NCBI RefSeq assembly: GCF_019703515.2
Contig: NC_059373.1
Span: 12,125,281 to 12,189,280, forward strand
Direction of reading: 5' to 3'
Source: Myxocyprinus asiaticus
Taxonomy: Eukaryota; Chordata; Actinopteri; Cypriniformes; Catostomidae
Length of the DNA: 64,000 nucleotides
The notes beneath the pieces were generated by a model that worked only from the letters and a program-made list of their open reading frames with translations, was not told where the DNA came from and searched no databases. Below are positions 1-11,160 of this stretch, piece after piece. The translations under genes and the position numbers were made by a program. Numbering within the stretch: the first letter of the stretch is position 1; each line of letters starts with the position of its first letter.

Positions 1-412
1 TTACTTCTATGTTGCCATTTTCAATAAATATCCCGGTTCATCTTTTCAATACAATGACACAGTGGCTTGCGTATTAAAAAACAGCTTCTCTCATAGTGCT
101 CATGAACGTGTGATGGACATCAAGATTTTATAGAAAAATTACTTAAATTCCAAGTTGTTTCTCATCTAAACCTATCTTATGCCTAAAAAACACTGCAATA
201 TGATGCACAAGTCTCATAGACTACTTACATGATGATTTTGTGTCCTTTTATAAGTGAGTTCCATTCAATTGCTATTGTGTTGAAGAGACGGACCAGGAAT
301 ATTCATTAAAATATCCTCTTTTGTGTTCTGCACAAGAAAGAAAGTCATTCAGGTTTGGAATGACATGAGGGTGGGTAGATTATGACAGAATTTACATTTT
401 TGGGTGAACCAA
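1..412. mobile_element. Non-autonomous DNA element, right part (family A)
   Basis: The end near 361-412 (ATGAGGGTGGGTAGATTATG then TTTTTGGGTGAACC) is the inverted counterpart of the left end at 1894. The internal part (for example around 225-290 and 340-360) aligns by eye with the complete copy at 51773-52263. The left end lies outside the window. No coding capacity is seen. The AGGGATAGTTCACCC-ended family is very common in cyprinid genomes (from memory; no database name assigned). Confidence 0.6.
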
Positions 413-889
413 ATTAAATTAGACCTCTACCTCTCTCCAAAATCCCACCCTGTCAGCAAACCCAATGGCAGGAAACCCAAATGTTCAAAATGACTGACAG
501 GCAGGGAGTGTATAAAAGTCTTGTGATTGGCTAAACAACAGCATCCCACGACCGGATGTTTTTTTGTTTTTTTTTTTTTTTGTCTTTTTATAGAGCCTAA
601 GGCTACAACATGTGTGATTTCTCAGGACACCTTTTTCAGTAGTATCTGTCAGGTGGTAGTGAAATTTTCTGTGTGATATTCCATAAAAAATAAATAAATA
701 AATGCTTACGATACTTTTAAGAGATTGTGTCTGGTTAGGGCTACAGTTAAGTAGTGGTTTTATTAAGGCTGCTTTTGAATGCCCCCCCCCACACACACAC
801 ATACACACAACCTTTCCTATTTTTATATGTTAAATAAGACATGGTTTAGTACCTTAAAGTAAATAATTTTCTCATGGAACTAACTTTTT
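413..889. other. Non-coding stretch, no gene seen
   Basis: It holds a T-rich run (558-582), a short TAAATAAATAAA tract (about 690-702) and a C/CA tract (783-808). Nothing else is recognisable. Confidence 0.6.
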
Positions 890-1060
890 TGGACATGTAC
901 AAATACCATGGTATTCTTTGAAGTAATACATACTGAATGTGAATACCATGATACATAAATATGGTATTCATTAAGTACCATGGTATATATCAAAGTACCA
1001 TGACATTGCCATCACTATACACTATAAAGTACTTTGTAATGCTATAATGGTATTTGTACT
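890..1060. repeat. Cluster of palindromic ACCATGGTA motifs
   Basis: Variants of the palindrome TACCATGGTA recur several times between about 905 and 1052 (ATACCATGGTA, ATACCATGATA, GTACCATGGTA, GTACCATGACA), separated by AAAGTA-type spacers. This looks like a degraded repetitive element with internal inverted symmetry. A related CATGGT series occurs near 58440-58500. Confidence 0.5.
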
Positions 1061-1893
1061 TTTTAACCCTTAAATAACTGCAAAACCTACACACACACAA
1101 ACATATACAGTACTCCATTCATCATGTAATTTGACAGACAGATTGCTGCGTGACACATTTTTAAGAAGAAGAAAAAAACAGTTCTTGACTCAATTTCTCT
1201 TAAACTGATAGTAGTATTTGAGCTCCGCCTCGCTATGTCTGTAACACTCACTCTGGGTGGCACATGGCTCTTCTGACATGTTTGATTTGCTGGCTTCCAA
1301 GTGTGTGTGTGTATAAATAACAAAAGTGACTCTCGCGACAGTGCTGTATGGGGAGGAAGGTGAGGATTGCCAGTCTTCAGCTTGTCTCCCAGCTGCCTTG
1401 CCACTGACAGTTCTGATCACAGAGTGATGACAGCCTATGATTGTCAAAATACATGTCACTGACTGGCAGCCCCAGTTTTGGCATGTGCTGAAGCTCAATT
1501 TTCCCTTTCTTTTTTATTTTGTCATCTCCCTCTCTGTCTCTCTCTTGAAAACTTGGGTTTGGTTAACACTAGGCGAATGTGGAAGAAGAAACATACGCAG
1601 GTGGGAATTAACTAATTAGTGTGTGTGGAAGAAGTTGCAGTCGAAGTCTGTGTCACATGTTCGTGTGCGTGTGTGCATGTGAGGTGACAGGGAACAGCAT
1701 TGGGACGTGTCAGCCCTGGAGTAGAGACCGTAGTGTCTGAGACAGCTTTCAGATAGAGCTAGATCTACCTCTCAAACTCCAGAGAGCAAGGAGAGAACGT
1801 GACTGACAGCTTGCCTTGTGGTTGTTGTTTTTCAAAGAGTGTCAATAGAAACAGAAGCAGACCACAGACCGAAGGTATTGAAACAGGTCTTAA
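1061..1893. other. Non-coding stretch, no gene seen
   Basis: Unique-looking sequence with a short TG run (1302-1314). Open frames on both strands are short and low-complexity and resemble nothing I know. Confidence 0.5.
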
Positions 1894-1993
1894 AGGGATA
1901 GTTCACCCAAAAAGGAAAATTCTGTCATCATTTACTCACCCTTATGTCTTACAAAACCAGTATGACTTTCTAAAAAAACGCAAAAGGATATGC
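1894..1993. mobile_element. Family A DNA element, left part (split by the L1 insertion)
   Basis: It starts with TTAAAGGGATAGTTCACCC and continues TTCTGTCATCATTTACTCACCC, the typical terminal sequence of this family. It stops at AAAAGGATATGC, where the poly-T of the minus-strand LINE begins. The element resumes after the LINE at about 6626 with AAATGGATATGC, which is the target duplication. Confidence 0.65.
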
Positions 1994-2081
1994 TTTTTTT
2001 TTTCAATTAACATTTTTATTGATTCATAGATTTAACACAAAGAAAAAACCACAACATATATGTAATGAATTACATTTAACA

Positions 2082-4800
2082 TTAAACCCCTACTATAACC
2101 TCTTTTGTCCATACCGAGTGCAAATGCGAGTTAACGAGGTGTAACTTAACTTCTCCGATTAGTTTGATAGAAAGGCTTTGCAGTGGCGAAATAGGGGCAA
2201 GGACTTCCTGTCCAATACAAAACCAGGGAGGGACTCTCTCAGGTGGAAGCAACCAATGAGCCAAATGTCTGAGACTGAACGCATAATAATAAAATAAAAT
2301 CTTGGGTAGGCCTAGTCCACCTTTGTCAATCAGCCTATGCAGCTTACTGAAATGTAATCTGGGACATTTATCATTCCAAATGAAGGAATTCGCTATGCTA
2401 TCAAATTGCTTGAAATAAGAGAGGGTGACATCTACAGGGAGAGACTGTAATAGGTAGTTACATTTTGGAATACAATTTAAATACATTTTAATAACATTAA
2501 CCTTCCCAATCATAGATAAATGTAATGACGCCCACCTGCCCACATTGCTTGAAAAATGTTTTATTAAGGGGTCAAAATTAACTCTAAATAAATCAGACAA
2601 ATTTGCTGGGAATAAAATGCCAAAATACTTAATGCCCTGTTTGGGCCACTAGAAGGTGGCCAGCTGGAAAGCCGTTACTGGGCAGTATGCTGTCAGAGCC
2701 AAAGCTTCGGATTTAGACCAATAACTCCTGAGAAAAAAGGAATTAATAATTCTGTGGAGGCAAGGTATAGATCTAGTAGGGTCGGAGACGAATAATAAAA
2801 TATCATCTGCATAAATCAGAAGCTTATGCGCCATACCTCCCTCCACCACCCCTGGAAAATCATCTTTCCTTCTTATTGCAGCTGCTAATGGTTCCAAGGA
2901 GAGACAGAACAATAATGGGGAAAGAGGGCGACCCTGCCGGGTGCCCCTATCTAGAGTAAAATAATCTGAAATTAATCCATTTGTTTGTACCGCCGCTACC
3001 AGGTGTCTGTAAAGTAACTTAACCCATCCAATAAAAGTATTCCCGAACCCGTATATTTCCAAAATCTTAAAAAGATAATCCCATTCTACCATATGAAATG
3101 CCTTTTCAGCGTCAAGTGAGATGGCCGTGAATGGAGTCTGATCATTCGCCACTGATCACATAATATTTATGAGACACCTAATATTATCATAAGAGCTGCA
3201 GCCCCGAATAAACCCCACCTGGTCTATAAGAGATGTCATAACTTTACTTAATCGGTTAGCCAGAACTTTTGACAATATTTTAACATCTAGCTGGATCAGG
3301 GAAATTGGACAATAACTCTTACACTCACTTCGATCTTTGTCCTTTTTAAGAATCAGACTGATCCGGGCTTGTGTCATGGTTGGCAGAAGCTTTCCATTCT
3401 TTAATGATTCCGTATAAACTTCTAACAAAAGTGGGGCCAATTCTGTAGCATAAGATCTAAAAAACTCAGTGGCAAAGCCATCTGGCCCCGGAGACTTGCC
3501 TGTAGGCAAGGCCTTAATTACCTCGTCAAGCTCCTCCAAGGTTATCTCAGAATCAAGAGAATTTTTTTGCTCAGTCATCAGTTTAGGGAGTTCTAATGGT
3601 TCCACAAAATTTATAATATCTTCATCAGTAGATGAAGGCGTGGAACTATAGAGATCAAGATAGAATTCTTTAAAAGCATTATTAATATCAATGGCCAAGG
3701 TAAAAATTTCACCACCAGCAGAATTCACTGAGGGAATGGTAGAAAAAAAACTCTTTCTGCTTTATATATCAAGCTAAATGCTTTCCTGCATTGTACCCCG
3801 ACTCAAAGTATGACTGTCTTGCCCTGAATAGCCAAAACTCCACCTTCCACGACAAAATAGTATTATATTTGTATTTCAATTGGGTCAGTTCTCTGAGGCC
3901 ATCAGACAACATTCGGTGCTTCAGCTCTGCCTCTGCACTTTTAATATTCCCTTCCAACTCCACGAGTTCTCGTGTTTTGGATTTTTTGTTGAATGAGGCA
4001 TACTGTATGATCCGACCCCTAAGACCCACCTTAAGTGCCTCCCAAGCCATGCCCACAGAGCATACTGAGGACCAGTTGGTCTCCATATAAACATTGATTT
4101 CAGCCTTCAACATTTGTTGGAAATCAGGATTTTGCAAAAGGGATACATTGGCGCAACTATATGTTTTCTTTTTCTCCAAATGTGGCAACACCTCTAAACT
4201 CACCAGGGCATGATCTGAGACATAGTTGTTCCCAGTTGAGCAATCAACAACAGATGAAACGAGGGACTTAGATCTATTCTAGAATAAATCTTATGGACTG
4301 ATGAAAAAATGTATAGTCCCTATCAGACGGGTTCAAAAGTCTCCAAATATCTGTAAGACCAAGATTCCTACACATTCTGTGAAGCGTCAGTGTTGCTATA
4401 GGGGGTTTACACACTTTTGCTTCACCATGATCAAGGACTGAATCCATCAATAGATTAAAGTCTCTTCCCAATATTATATCATGAGGTGTGCCAGCAGCTT
4501 GCAACATCCCTTCAAGATCTATAAAAAGCCCTGATCATTAGGGTCAGGTGCGTAAATATTAGCCAAAATCAACCTTTGCCCCTGAATTTCTGCTAAAACA
4601 ATAATGACTCTTCCTAATTTATCTTTAATCTGTTTGAGGAATTTGAATTGTAGATGTTTACTTATCAATGTAATGACTCCCCTACTCTTACTTGAGCCAG
4701 CACTAAAGAAAACATGTCCACCCCATATCTTCCCAAATTTTTCAGCTTCCTGCGAGGAAAGATGCGTTTCTTGAAGAAACACTATATCAAATGTATTTCA
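2082..4800 (-). pseudogene. L1-type ORF2 (endonuclease plus reverse transcriptase), broken
   Basis: Endonuclease remnants include FLQETHLSSQEAEKFG and LILANIYAPDPND (4800-4519), then DFNLLMDSVLDH (4507-4274) in another frame. A linker follows (4203-3769). The reverse transcriptase spans 3728-2082 in a single frame with LPTGKSPGPDGFATEFF, the motif LDAEKAFHMVEWDY, GTRQGRPLSPLLF and the catalytic YADD box (YADDILLF). That frame is interrupted only by TGA at 3158-3156 and TAG at 2651-2649. Frameshifts separate the segments near 3729-3768, 4204-4273 and 4508-4518. The N-terminus of the endonuclease is missing or too degraded to recognise. The motif set fits the fish L1 clade. Confidence 0.85.
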
Positions 4801-4879
4801 TTACGCCTACGAGAGCCCCCCGCAACAACTTTGCTGTCAGTTTGCTCAAGTCTGGTGTTTCTATACAAATTTTGTATGT

Positions 4880-5640
4880 GAGACAGAATTACATAACAGA
4901 AGGAAATCTATAAAACAAACTCCAGCCAATAGGCAGAATAAAAACAAAGAAAGTGTAGATTCACAAGACTGTCCCAAAGGTGTGTTCCTCCACAAAAAAA
5001 AAAAAAAAACTCCAGTCTCTAGCGGAACAAGCAAAAAAAGAAAAAAAAAGCCATTCAGTTTCCTAGGACAGTCAAACGAGTGCTCAGTGAGCCAGCTGTT
5101 CATGAGTGCAGCGATGACCTAATCCTTTCAATGTCCTGCAAAAAATACTCCACAAAACAAACTCCAGCCAATAGGAGGCATAAACACAAGGAACATGCAG
5201 ATTCATCCACAACTGTCCTGAAGGAGTGTTATTTCACAAAACAAACTCCAGCCGCTAGACGGAACCAGCACAAACAGACACAAAACAGGCGCCCAGTTTC
5301 CTCAGACAATCAAGTGAATGTTCAATGAGTCAGTCCCACTTGGCTGCAAAGCGAGTGCCACACAATGACTCACTCATTCCATAGACCCTATTAAGGATAT
5401 TGCATGTTGGGGACAAGTAAACACTCTACGGCCATCCTTAGCCTCTATTCTCAACCTGACCAGAAACTTCAGTACAAAGCTACCCTCCGTCGATGCAAAA
5501 GTTTCTTGAAGGAGTGTTATTCCACAAAACAGACTCAGGCAGACTCTGGACCAGCACAAAAAGAAACAAAAAGGCGCCCAGCTTCCTCAGACAATCAAGT
5601 GAATCTTCCGTGAATCAGGCCCGCCAGGCAGCAACATGAA
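4880..5640 (-). repeat. Degenerate tandem repeats between ORF1 and ORF2 of the LINE
   Basis: On the plus strand the phrases CACAAAACAAACTCCAGCC, ACAGTCAAACGAGTG/ACAATCAAGTGAATG and CAGTTTCCTAGGACAG/CAGTTTCCTCAGACAA recur at about 4910-5100, 5150-5330 and 5510-5620, making three diverged units of roughly 170-260 bp. They sit between the two coding parts, so the repeats are part of the LINE, not of the host. Confidence 0.6.
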
Positions 5641-6486
5641 AATCACCAAATTACTTACTCACCCCATTGTCTCTATGAAGGACAATGCTTGCTGTGGGCA
5701 TGTAAATATTTTGCGGCCATTCTTAGTATCTATTCTCAATTTGGCCAGAAACATTAGTGCAAAAGTGACCTTCCGTTGATGTAAGAGTTTCTTGCATTCC
5801 TTGAATTGATCACATTTCTCTCTTGTCGAATTAGCAAAGTCTGGGAACAAGAAACTTTTGTGGTTCTTCCAAGAAAGCCTTCCTTTACTCCTCGCGTAAC
5901 ACGAGATCTTTATCGGATGATCTCAGAAATTTGGCCAAAATTGATCAGGGCCTGTCTCCTTCCGTGGATCTCCGAGCCGGAACCCTGTAAGCTTGCTCGA
6001 TTTCCAGCTTATGGCCTGTTATGTTGAGCAGACTCAGAAAGAGCTCGTCTAGGAATTTTACCATATCTTGGCCTTCCTCATGCTTAGGGATTCCAACAAT
6101 TCGGACGTTGTTTCACCAATTAAAAGGTCTTCCAGCTTTTCCCAAATGCGTTCCAAATCTACTTTTGTCGCTAGCGGGTTAACAGCTAATTCCTTCTCCG
6201 ATGACTCCAGATAATCGATCCGTTTCTCGACGTCCCTGATTCTTGTAACCAACTCAGAGAATTGAATCTCCATCGCAGTGATCGATCGACATATTACATC
6301 AAGATCCTCCAAGTCCGCCACGATCTTCACCAGCATTACAGACATGCTTGCCAGATGACGTTGAATCTCTCCCTCTGCACTATCCAAACTGAGTCCCTGG
6401 TCTGCGGCCCTGTCTGGTGTATCAGCTTGAGCACATAAGTGTCTTTTAATATCTCCAGAGCCCAAGGATTTGGAATTCTTTAACAT
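5374..6486 (-). pseudogene. L1-type ORF1 remnant with duplicated C-terminal part
   Basis: The 5' part (6486-6058) encodes a coiled-coil-like peptide (heptad-like stretch DVEKRIDYLESSEKEL) typical of L1 ORF1 proteins. The C-terminal domain appears at 5850-5659 (KLRIDTKNGRKIFTCPQQAL) and again, diverged, at 5559-5374 (RLRIEAKDGRRVFTCPQHAI). The link 6057-5851 is out of frame. The second C-terminal copy implies a tandem duplication of roughly 290 bp inside the element. L1 ORF1 normally binds RNA as a trimer; this copy is not intact. Confidence 0.7.
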
Positions 6487-6625
6487 GTTTACTTCATAGA
6501 ACAGTTATGTAGCAGGGTGTATTGAATCTCAATGGTTTAAGACACAAAAATAATTAAAAACTAGCAAAGTGTGCAGAGCTCGTCATTCACATATCTGACC
6601 CCTGCATGGTGCCACGCGACTCCCC

Positions 6626-6870
6626 AAATGGATATGCTTAGCAGACTGTTCATGCTGATCTTTTCCAATGAATGAAAGCTAAAAAGAACTGGGCCTGTCA
6701 AGCTCCAATATGGACTAAAAAGCACCATAAATGCATCATTAGAGTAGTCTATATGATTCATTCTTTACATTCCATGTCTTCTGAATACATGTTTGGATAG
6801 CTTTGTGTGAAAAATAGGCTGAAAATTAAGTCGTTATTTACAGAAAGTCTTGACATCTGGCCTAGCTACC
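6626..6870. mobile_element. Family A DNA element, continuation after the LINE
   Basis: It begins with the second target-site copy AAATGGATATGC. It continues with internal family A sequence (GTCAAGCTCCAATATGGAC, TAGCTTTGTGTGAAAAATAG) whose reverse complement resembles the internal part of the copies at 1-412 and 51773-52263. The far end is not clear. Confidence 0.55.
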
Positions 6871-8149
6871 CATCCCACAAGACTCTTGTGAAGAAGATAA
6901 ATTTGATAGGTTCCGTGGTACAACAAACCGGGACAGCGTTACGTACCCCAGGTTCCTATTCTGACTTGTCAAGTCTCACTGACTCATGTTGCTTGGCATG
7001 GCATGCTTTTAGTGGAGATGATTAGGAAGTTTGAAGTGACAGCCATCCGATCTATCTTCTCTTCAACTTTCCTATTTATATAGCCATTCATATTCATGAA
7101 GCGCCAGTGCATTTAACGTTATTGCAAAGATGAACTTCACCCTCACTGGCAGCTGACGGAGAGAGATTACTCTGGCCGACTGACAGTCAAGTGGCAGGTG
7201 GTGTGCTAAATCAGAACATGGACAGCGCCCATGAAAGTGAAGCTCATCCACAGACTTATAAAAACGCCTCTCCACATCACTTTGGGCATTAAGTGGATTG
7301 TATGCATTCGAGCAAGCCTGTTAAAGTAAGGTGAGACGTGGCACCTGATACCCCTTAATGGGCCTTGCCGTTATCTGGCTTGACGTGTACTGTGGACTGC
7401 GGAAAACTTGTGTGCGGTGATGATGGTAATGTTCTTGCGTGTTCTAAGCCTTAGTGTGTGTGAGAAATGTACTCTTCACAAGCAAGAAGGCAGTTAACCT
7501 TTAAACAGATGGATAATTCCAAACAGCACTGTAAAATTAATAGACTCTAAACACTGCTGCTCAAAGCAGCCAGCCATGTCATCCTGAGCATTCATACATC
7601 ATTCCAAGCCAGCATCTGTCTGTGACAGTTATGGGACGTGTGCTTTTGAGGAATAAAAATTGCTTACGGTGAAAATGTTTATGAATCTCAAGTACATGCC
7701 GAGCATACCTGAACTTGAATAGGGTCATCACGCCACTGAGCGATGCATCGTTCAACTCAAGAAGAACACCGGGAAGAATTCTCAAAGCGTAGCACTTGGA
7801 TGACTCTATGTAAGGAAAGAGGAAGTTTACTAAGCCAGGGAAGAAAAAAGCTCACCTAAACATACTGTATATATATAAAAAAAACTGTCTCCAAACCTCT
7901 TAAAATCAAAGTTAAAAGTATGACCAAAAGTATGCATATGCCCCCTTCTTAGTAAGGGGTTTGGATTTTTCAGCCTTACCCATTAATAAAAGGTGTAAAA
8001 AATCAAGCATACAGCCATAAAATCTCTTTAGACAAGCATTTAAAATCAATAAAAGTGATTTGATTTGATTTGATTTTCAGTAGAATAGGGTATACCAAAA
8101 AGCTCAGTGTTTTTTTTATGACACTATAGTTTTCAAGGTTCCCTTTCGG
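6871..8149. other. Non-coding stretch, no gene seen
   Basis: Mostly unique sequence with a short AT-rich run (7865-7883) and a TTTGATTTGATT run near 8055-8075. No coding or RNA signature is seen. Confidence 0.5.
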
Positions 8150-8338
8150 TCAGTTGTTGCCACTGCCCCCAACCATGTCCCAACGTCTATTAGAAAGCCT
8201 TCAGAGAAGAGTAGAGGCGGTCATTGCATCAAAACAGAGGACAAACTTCTTGTTAATGTCTATGATTTTGAAATTAAAGCGCAATAAACACATATGGGTG
8301 TGGTTCACAAACTTTTGTCCATGTAGTGTATACATGTA
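8150..8338 (+). mobile_element. Tc1/mariner-like 3' fragment
   Basis: The plus strand encodes a peptide ending ESLQRRVEAVIASK, which resembles the C-terminus of Tc1-type transposases (…VEAVI..KGG). It is followed by AAACTTTTGTCCATGTAGTGTATA, a Tc1-like inverted-repeat end. The left end and most of the transposase are absent. Confidence 0.6.
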
Positions 8339-9242
8339 CAGTGTTTGAGTACTATTCTCCAAACCTCTAGTAAAATCACCCTGGAGTGCAAAGTAATCGG
8401 ATACTGAAAAATGTAGTTGGCGACATTGAACATCCATGGAGGAGAATTATCGTAGGCATCATAAACCTTTATGACCACACAGAGCTGGTATGAGCTGCCT
8501 AAAGCATCACTTCTATCCCAGCTTGTCCAAGTGAATTCCACTCAGCACCACTGGCGTGACATTAGCTCATTCTGTGTGGAGCTAACTACCGTTTAACAGA
8601 TGGAGTCCATACACTGCGTCAAACACAACCCCAGGCCGATTTAGTAAGTTAGAGTAATCAATGAGCTCCGTTGGCGCAGTATGTGGGATTTCCCCATCGG
8701 TTTGGCCTTGTCAACCTCACTGCGGTCAGAGCAGGACCCCCAGCTACCCCAATAAGCCCCTCAGCCAGCCTAATCTTGTTATTACAGCTAAGATAAGGAT
8801 TAACGCCTCTGCAGGGGAGGCAGCCACCAATATGACCTCTGATATGCATAATGCATGGATGGACTGATGGATGAGGCCTGTAAAATACCTACAGAGCAGT
8901 ACTGCTGCATATATTAGCACTGAGCTGGAAAACAGGAATAGTATCTTTGACCTTTGATCGATTGTGCATGGATGCAACTTGAAAGGTAATGTACTGTTCG
9001 CAAAAGCAGAACTCTCGTTACCCGAGAAGACATGACTCAAGTACAATTGAGTTTGATTGTTGGTAATAGAATTATGGATCACCCATGATAGGTTGGGGTA
9101 TCGAATCGTGCAGTGGAATGGTTGGTATACAACCTCTGTTTTCAACCACCCACAACTTCAGACCTGGCATTCCAAAAAACAGCATATATGAAAACCATGT
9201 TAGTTTGTAAAAAAAAAAAAAAGTACAAATATTTTCAATTAG
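8339..9242. promoter_or_regulatory. Unique block with candidate regulatory sequence (about 8560-8870)
   Basis: Non-repetitive, compositionally balanced sequence downstream of tshz1 containing several homeodomain-type cores (AGAGTAATCAATGAG, GCCTAATCTTG, AAGGATTAACG, ATGCATAATGC). No coding frame is convincing. Calling it regulatory is inference from complexity and motif clustering only. Confidence 0.25.
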
Positions 9243-9692
9243 CCTGTGCATTTGGCAGATACTTTTATCCAAAGCAACACACACAATGTCCTAACCAGAT
9301 GTGATGCTATGGGATTCGAGCGATAAACAATCTGTCCACAATGAATGCGATAAAGCTGTATGTCAAAGCACAATCAAAGCCAATCAGAACATATTTAATG
9401 TTCCATGTGGATTTTTTACTAATGACAGTTCACAGTGGGTGGGGCTACCTGGCAAGACAATGCAGTAATAGAAACCAAGCAATCAACAGAATGTCCTCTC
9501 GCTTGTCGTGAAGCTAGTTTCGACAAAACTCTAATTAACGTGATATCTTTTATTGCATGTCGCTTTTTTGTGTCACATTAGGATCCAGTGCATTTGAGGT
9601 ATACAGTACATTCTATCAGTGCATCGATTTCCTGGGAATCACCCCTTGACCTTGGAATTCCAAGCCCAATGCTCTTCCAGTTGAGCTACAGA
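9243..9692 (-). mobile_element. tRNA-derived SINE, antisense, interrupted
   Basis: Antisense to the common fish SINE: the head lies near 9675-9692 (TCCAGTTGAGCTACAG, the reverse complement of CTGTAGCTCAACTGGA, an A-box-like motif) with diverged promoter sequence from 9625. The tail (TGCATTTGGCAGATACTTTTATCCAAAG) lies at about 9248-9275. About 300 bp of unrelated sequence (about 9285-9588) separates the two halves, so an insertion of unknown type has probably split it. Confidence 0.55.
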
Positions 9693-11160
9693 ACTATAAA
9701 AAAGTCGAGACTTTTCCAACAAACTGCAATGGCAGAGCCATAATTGTTTTCATTACGTTCAAGCTGTATTAGAAGAAGAAACTCACAGGTATGTTCCTTC
9801 AGGAAGGCAAAGCGCAATTGCTCCGGCAGGATGGCAAGCACAGCCCACTCCATGTAATAAGGAGGCAGCCATTGAGGGACCACTCCAGCTCTCTGGATGA
9901 ATTTCTTCCCCTTATCTGTCTCTTCTTGCCTTTCCCCAACCCAGTGTCCCCTGTTCTCCATGGACCACTGACAGCATACCTGCACACAAATGTGGTGTTA
10001 GCTTAAAATTATGCAGGAGCGACTCGTGCTCGTCCGTGGGTTGGCTGCACACCGCTCGACATGTGTCAGGGCCGCCACTTCTCCGCTGAGCTAATGATGC
10101 TACACTGGACAGCCCACTGTCCTTCTGAGGGTGCGTATGTGTATGAGCGTGTGAGCCCAGATATGACATCGTCAGAGGAGACCCTACATCTGATTAAAAC
10201 AAAACCAAACCAGAGAACGCAAGGGGGGGGGGGGGGGGGGGTGGACATGCTCGCATTGTTTGTAGAGGTTGGAGGTGGATTGTGTGGAAAACAGTTTTGA
10301 GTGTTTGACCTGCAACACAACAAGGAAAAAAACACAATGGACATCTTGCAAGGCAGGATGTTGTGTGAACTTTTCTGTATTTTGTCCCGAGAAAAACTAG
10401 ACTGAAGCCAAACAAATTATAATAATAATAAATGCAACAACCGGCCGCACACTGGACGAGAAGCACCATGGAGTGTCACGGGTAGGACATGGCACAGGTT
10501 TCAAACACAGGGCACGTTGATGTGATTCAGGTAACAGATGGTACACGCAAAAGTTACCAAGGTTTTTCCCATCTTCAAGAATGAACAAAGTGATGATGAG
10601 TTTGCAGGTTAGTGCATGAAACTGGTGTAACAACACAAACTGAACGATTGTGACGTTTATAATTCGATTTCTCTATTGTAGCATTGAATGGGTTTCATTC
10701 AAGCTGTCAAACCCTAAAATACATACTCTTAACTGAAAATACATTGTGTAGGCAATATGAAAGACACATATACACAATATGTCATCCAGTGATGGCTAGA
10801 GTAAATAATTTATGTTCTTCAATAAAGATTTGGGTCCAGTTTAATGGAAAACTATTCGAGTTACAATTTGTGGTGAGGCAGAAATTTGAGCAGCCTCCGG
10901 AGTTGTAGCTGGGTGCCATCGACAAATGCTGAGCAACGGCGCCGGTGTGTGTACCTTCATAGAAAAAAGCTGTTTTGAATTTTAGAATGAGCCATGTGGT
11001 CCATCTGGTGTGCGACCCCCTTAAGAGTGTGGCCAAAGTTAAAGTTCGCAATTTCAGAACAGTCAATCTGAAACGAAAGAACTAATTGTCAAATTAGCCA
11101 GGGTCATCGAAGCCATTTTTACTTGTCCGAAAATGTTCCACACCTTTTTAAAATAACATT
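9693..11160. other. Non-coding stretch; G19 homopolymer at 10223-10241
   Basis: No gene is recognised. The most notable item is an uninterrupted run of 19 G residues on the plus strand, followed by GTGG and GGTTGGAGGTGG. Long apparent frames across it are artefacts of the homopolymer. Confidence 0.5.

Larger units (their letters stand above)
1994..6625 (-). mobile_element. L1-type LINE, nearly complete, inactive
   Basis: A non-LTR retrotransposon read on the minus strand. It begins near 6625, has ORF1 remnants (6486-5374), an inter-ORF repeat region, ORF2 endonuclease and reverse transcriptase (about 4800-2082) and ends in a poly-A (poly-T at 1994-2003). Flanking copies of a 12-base target duplication with one mismatch (1982-1993 and 6626-6637) support target-primed insertion. 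The reverse transcriptase part is one frame with two in-frame stops, while the endonuclease half is frameshifted, so it cannot be active. It is inserted into a family A DNA element. Confidence 0.85.
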
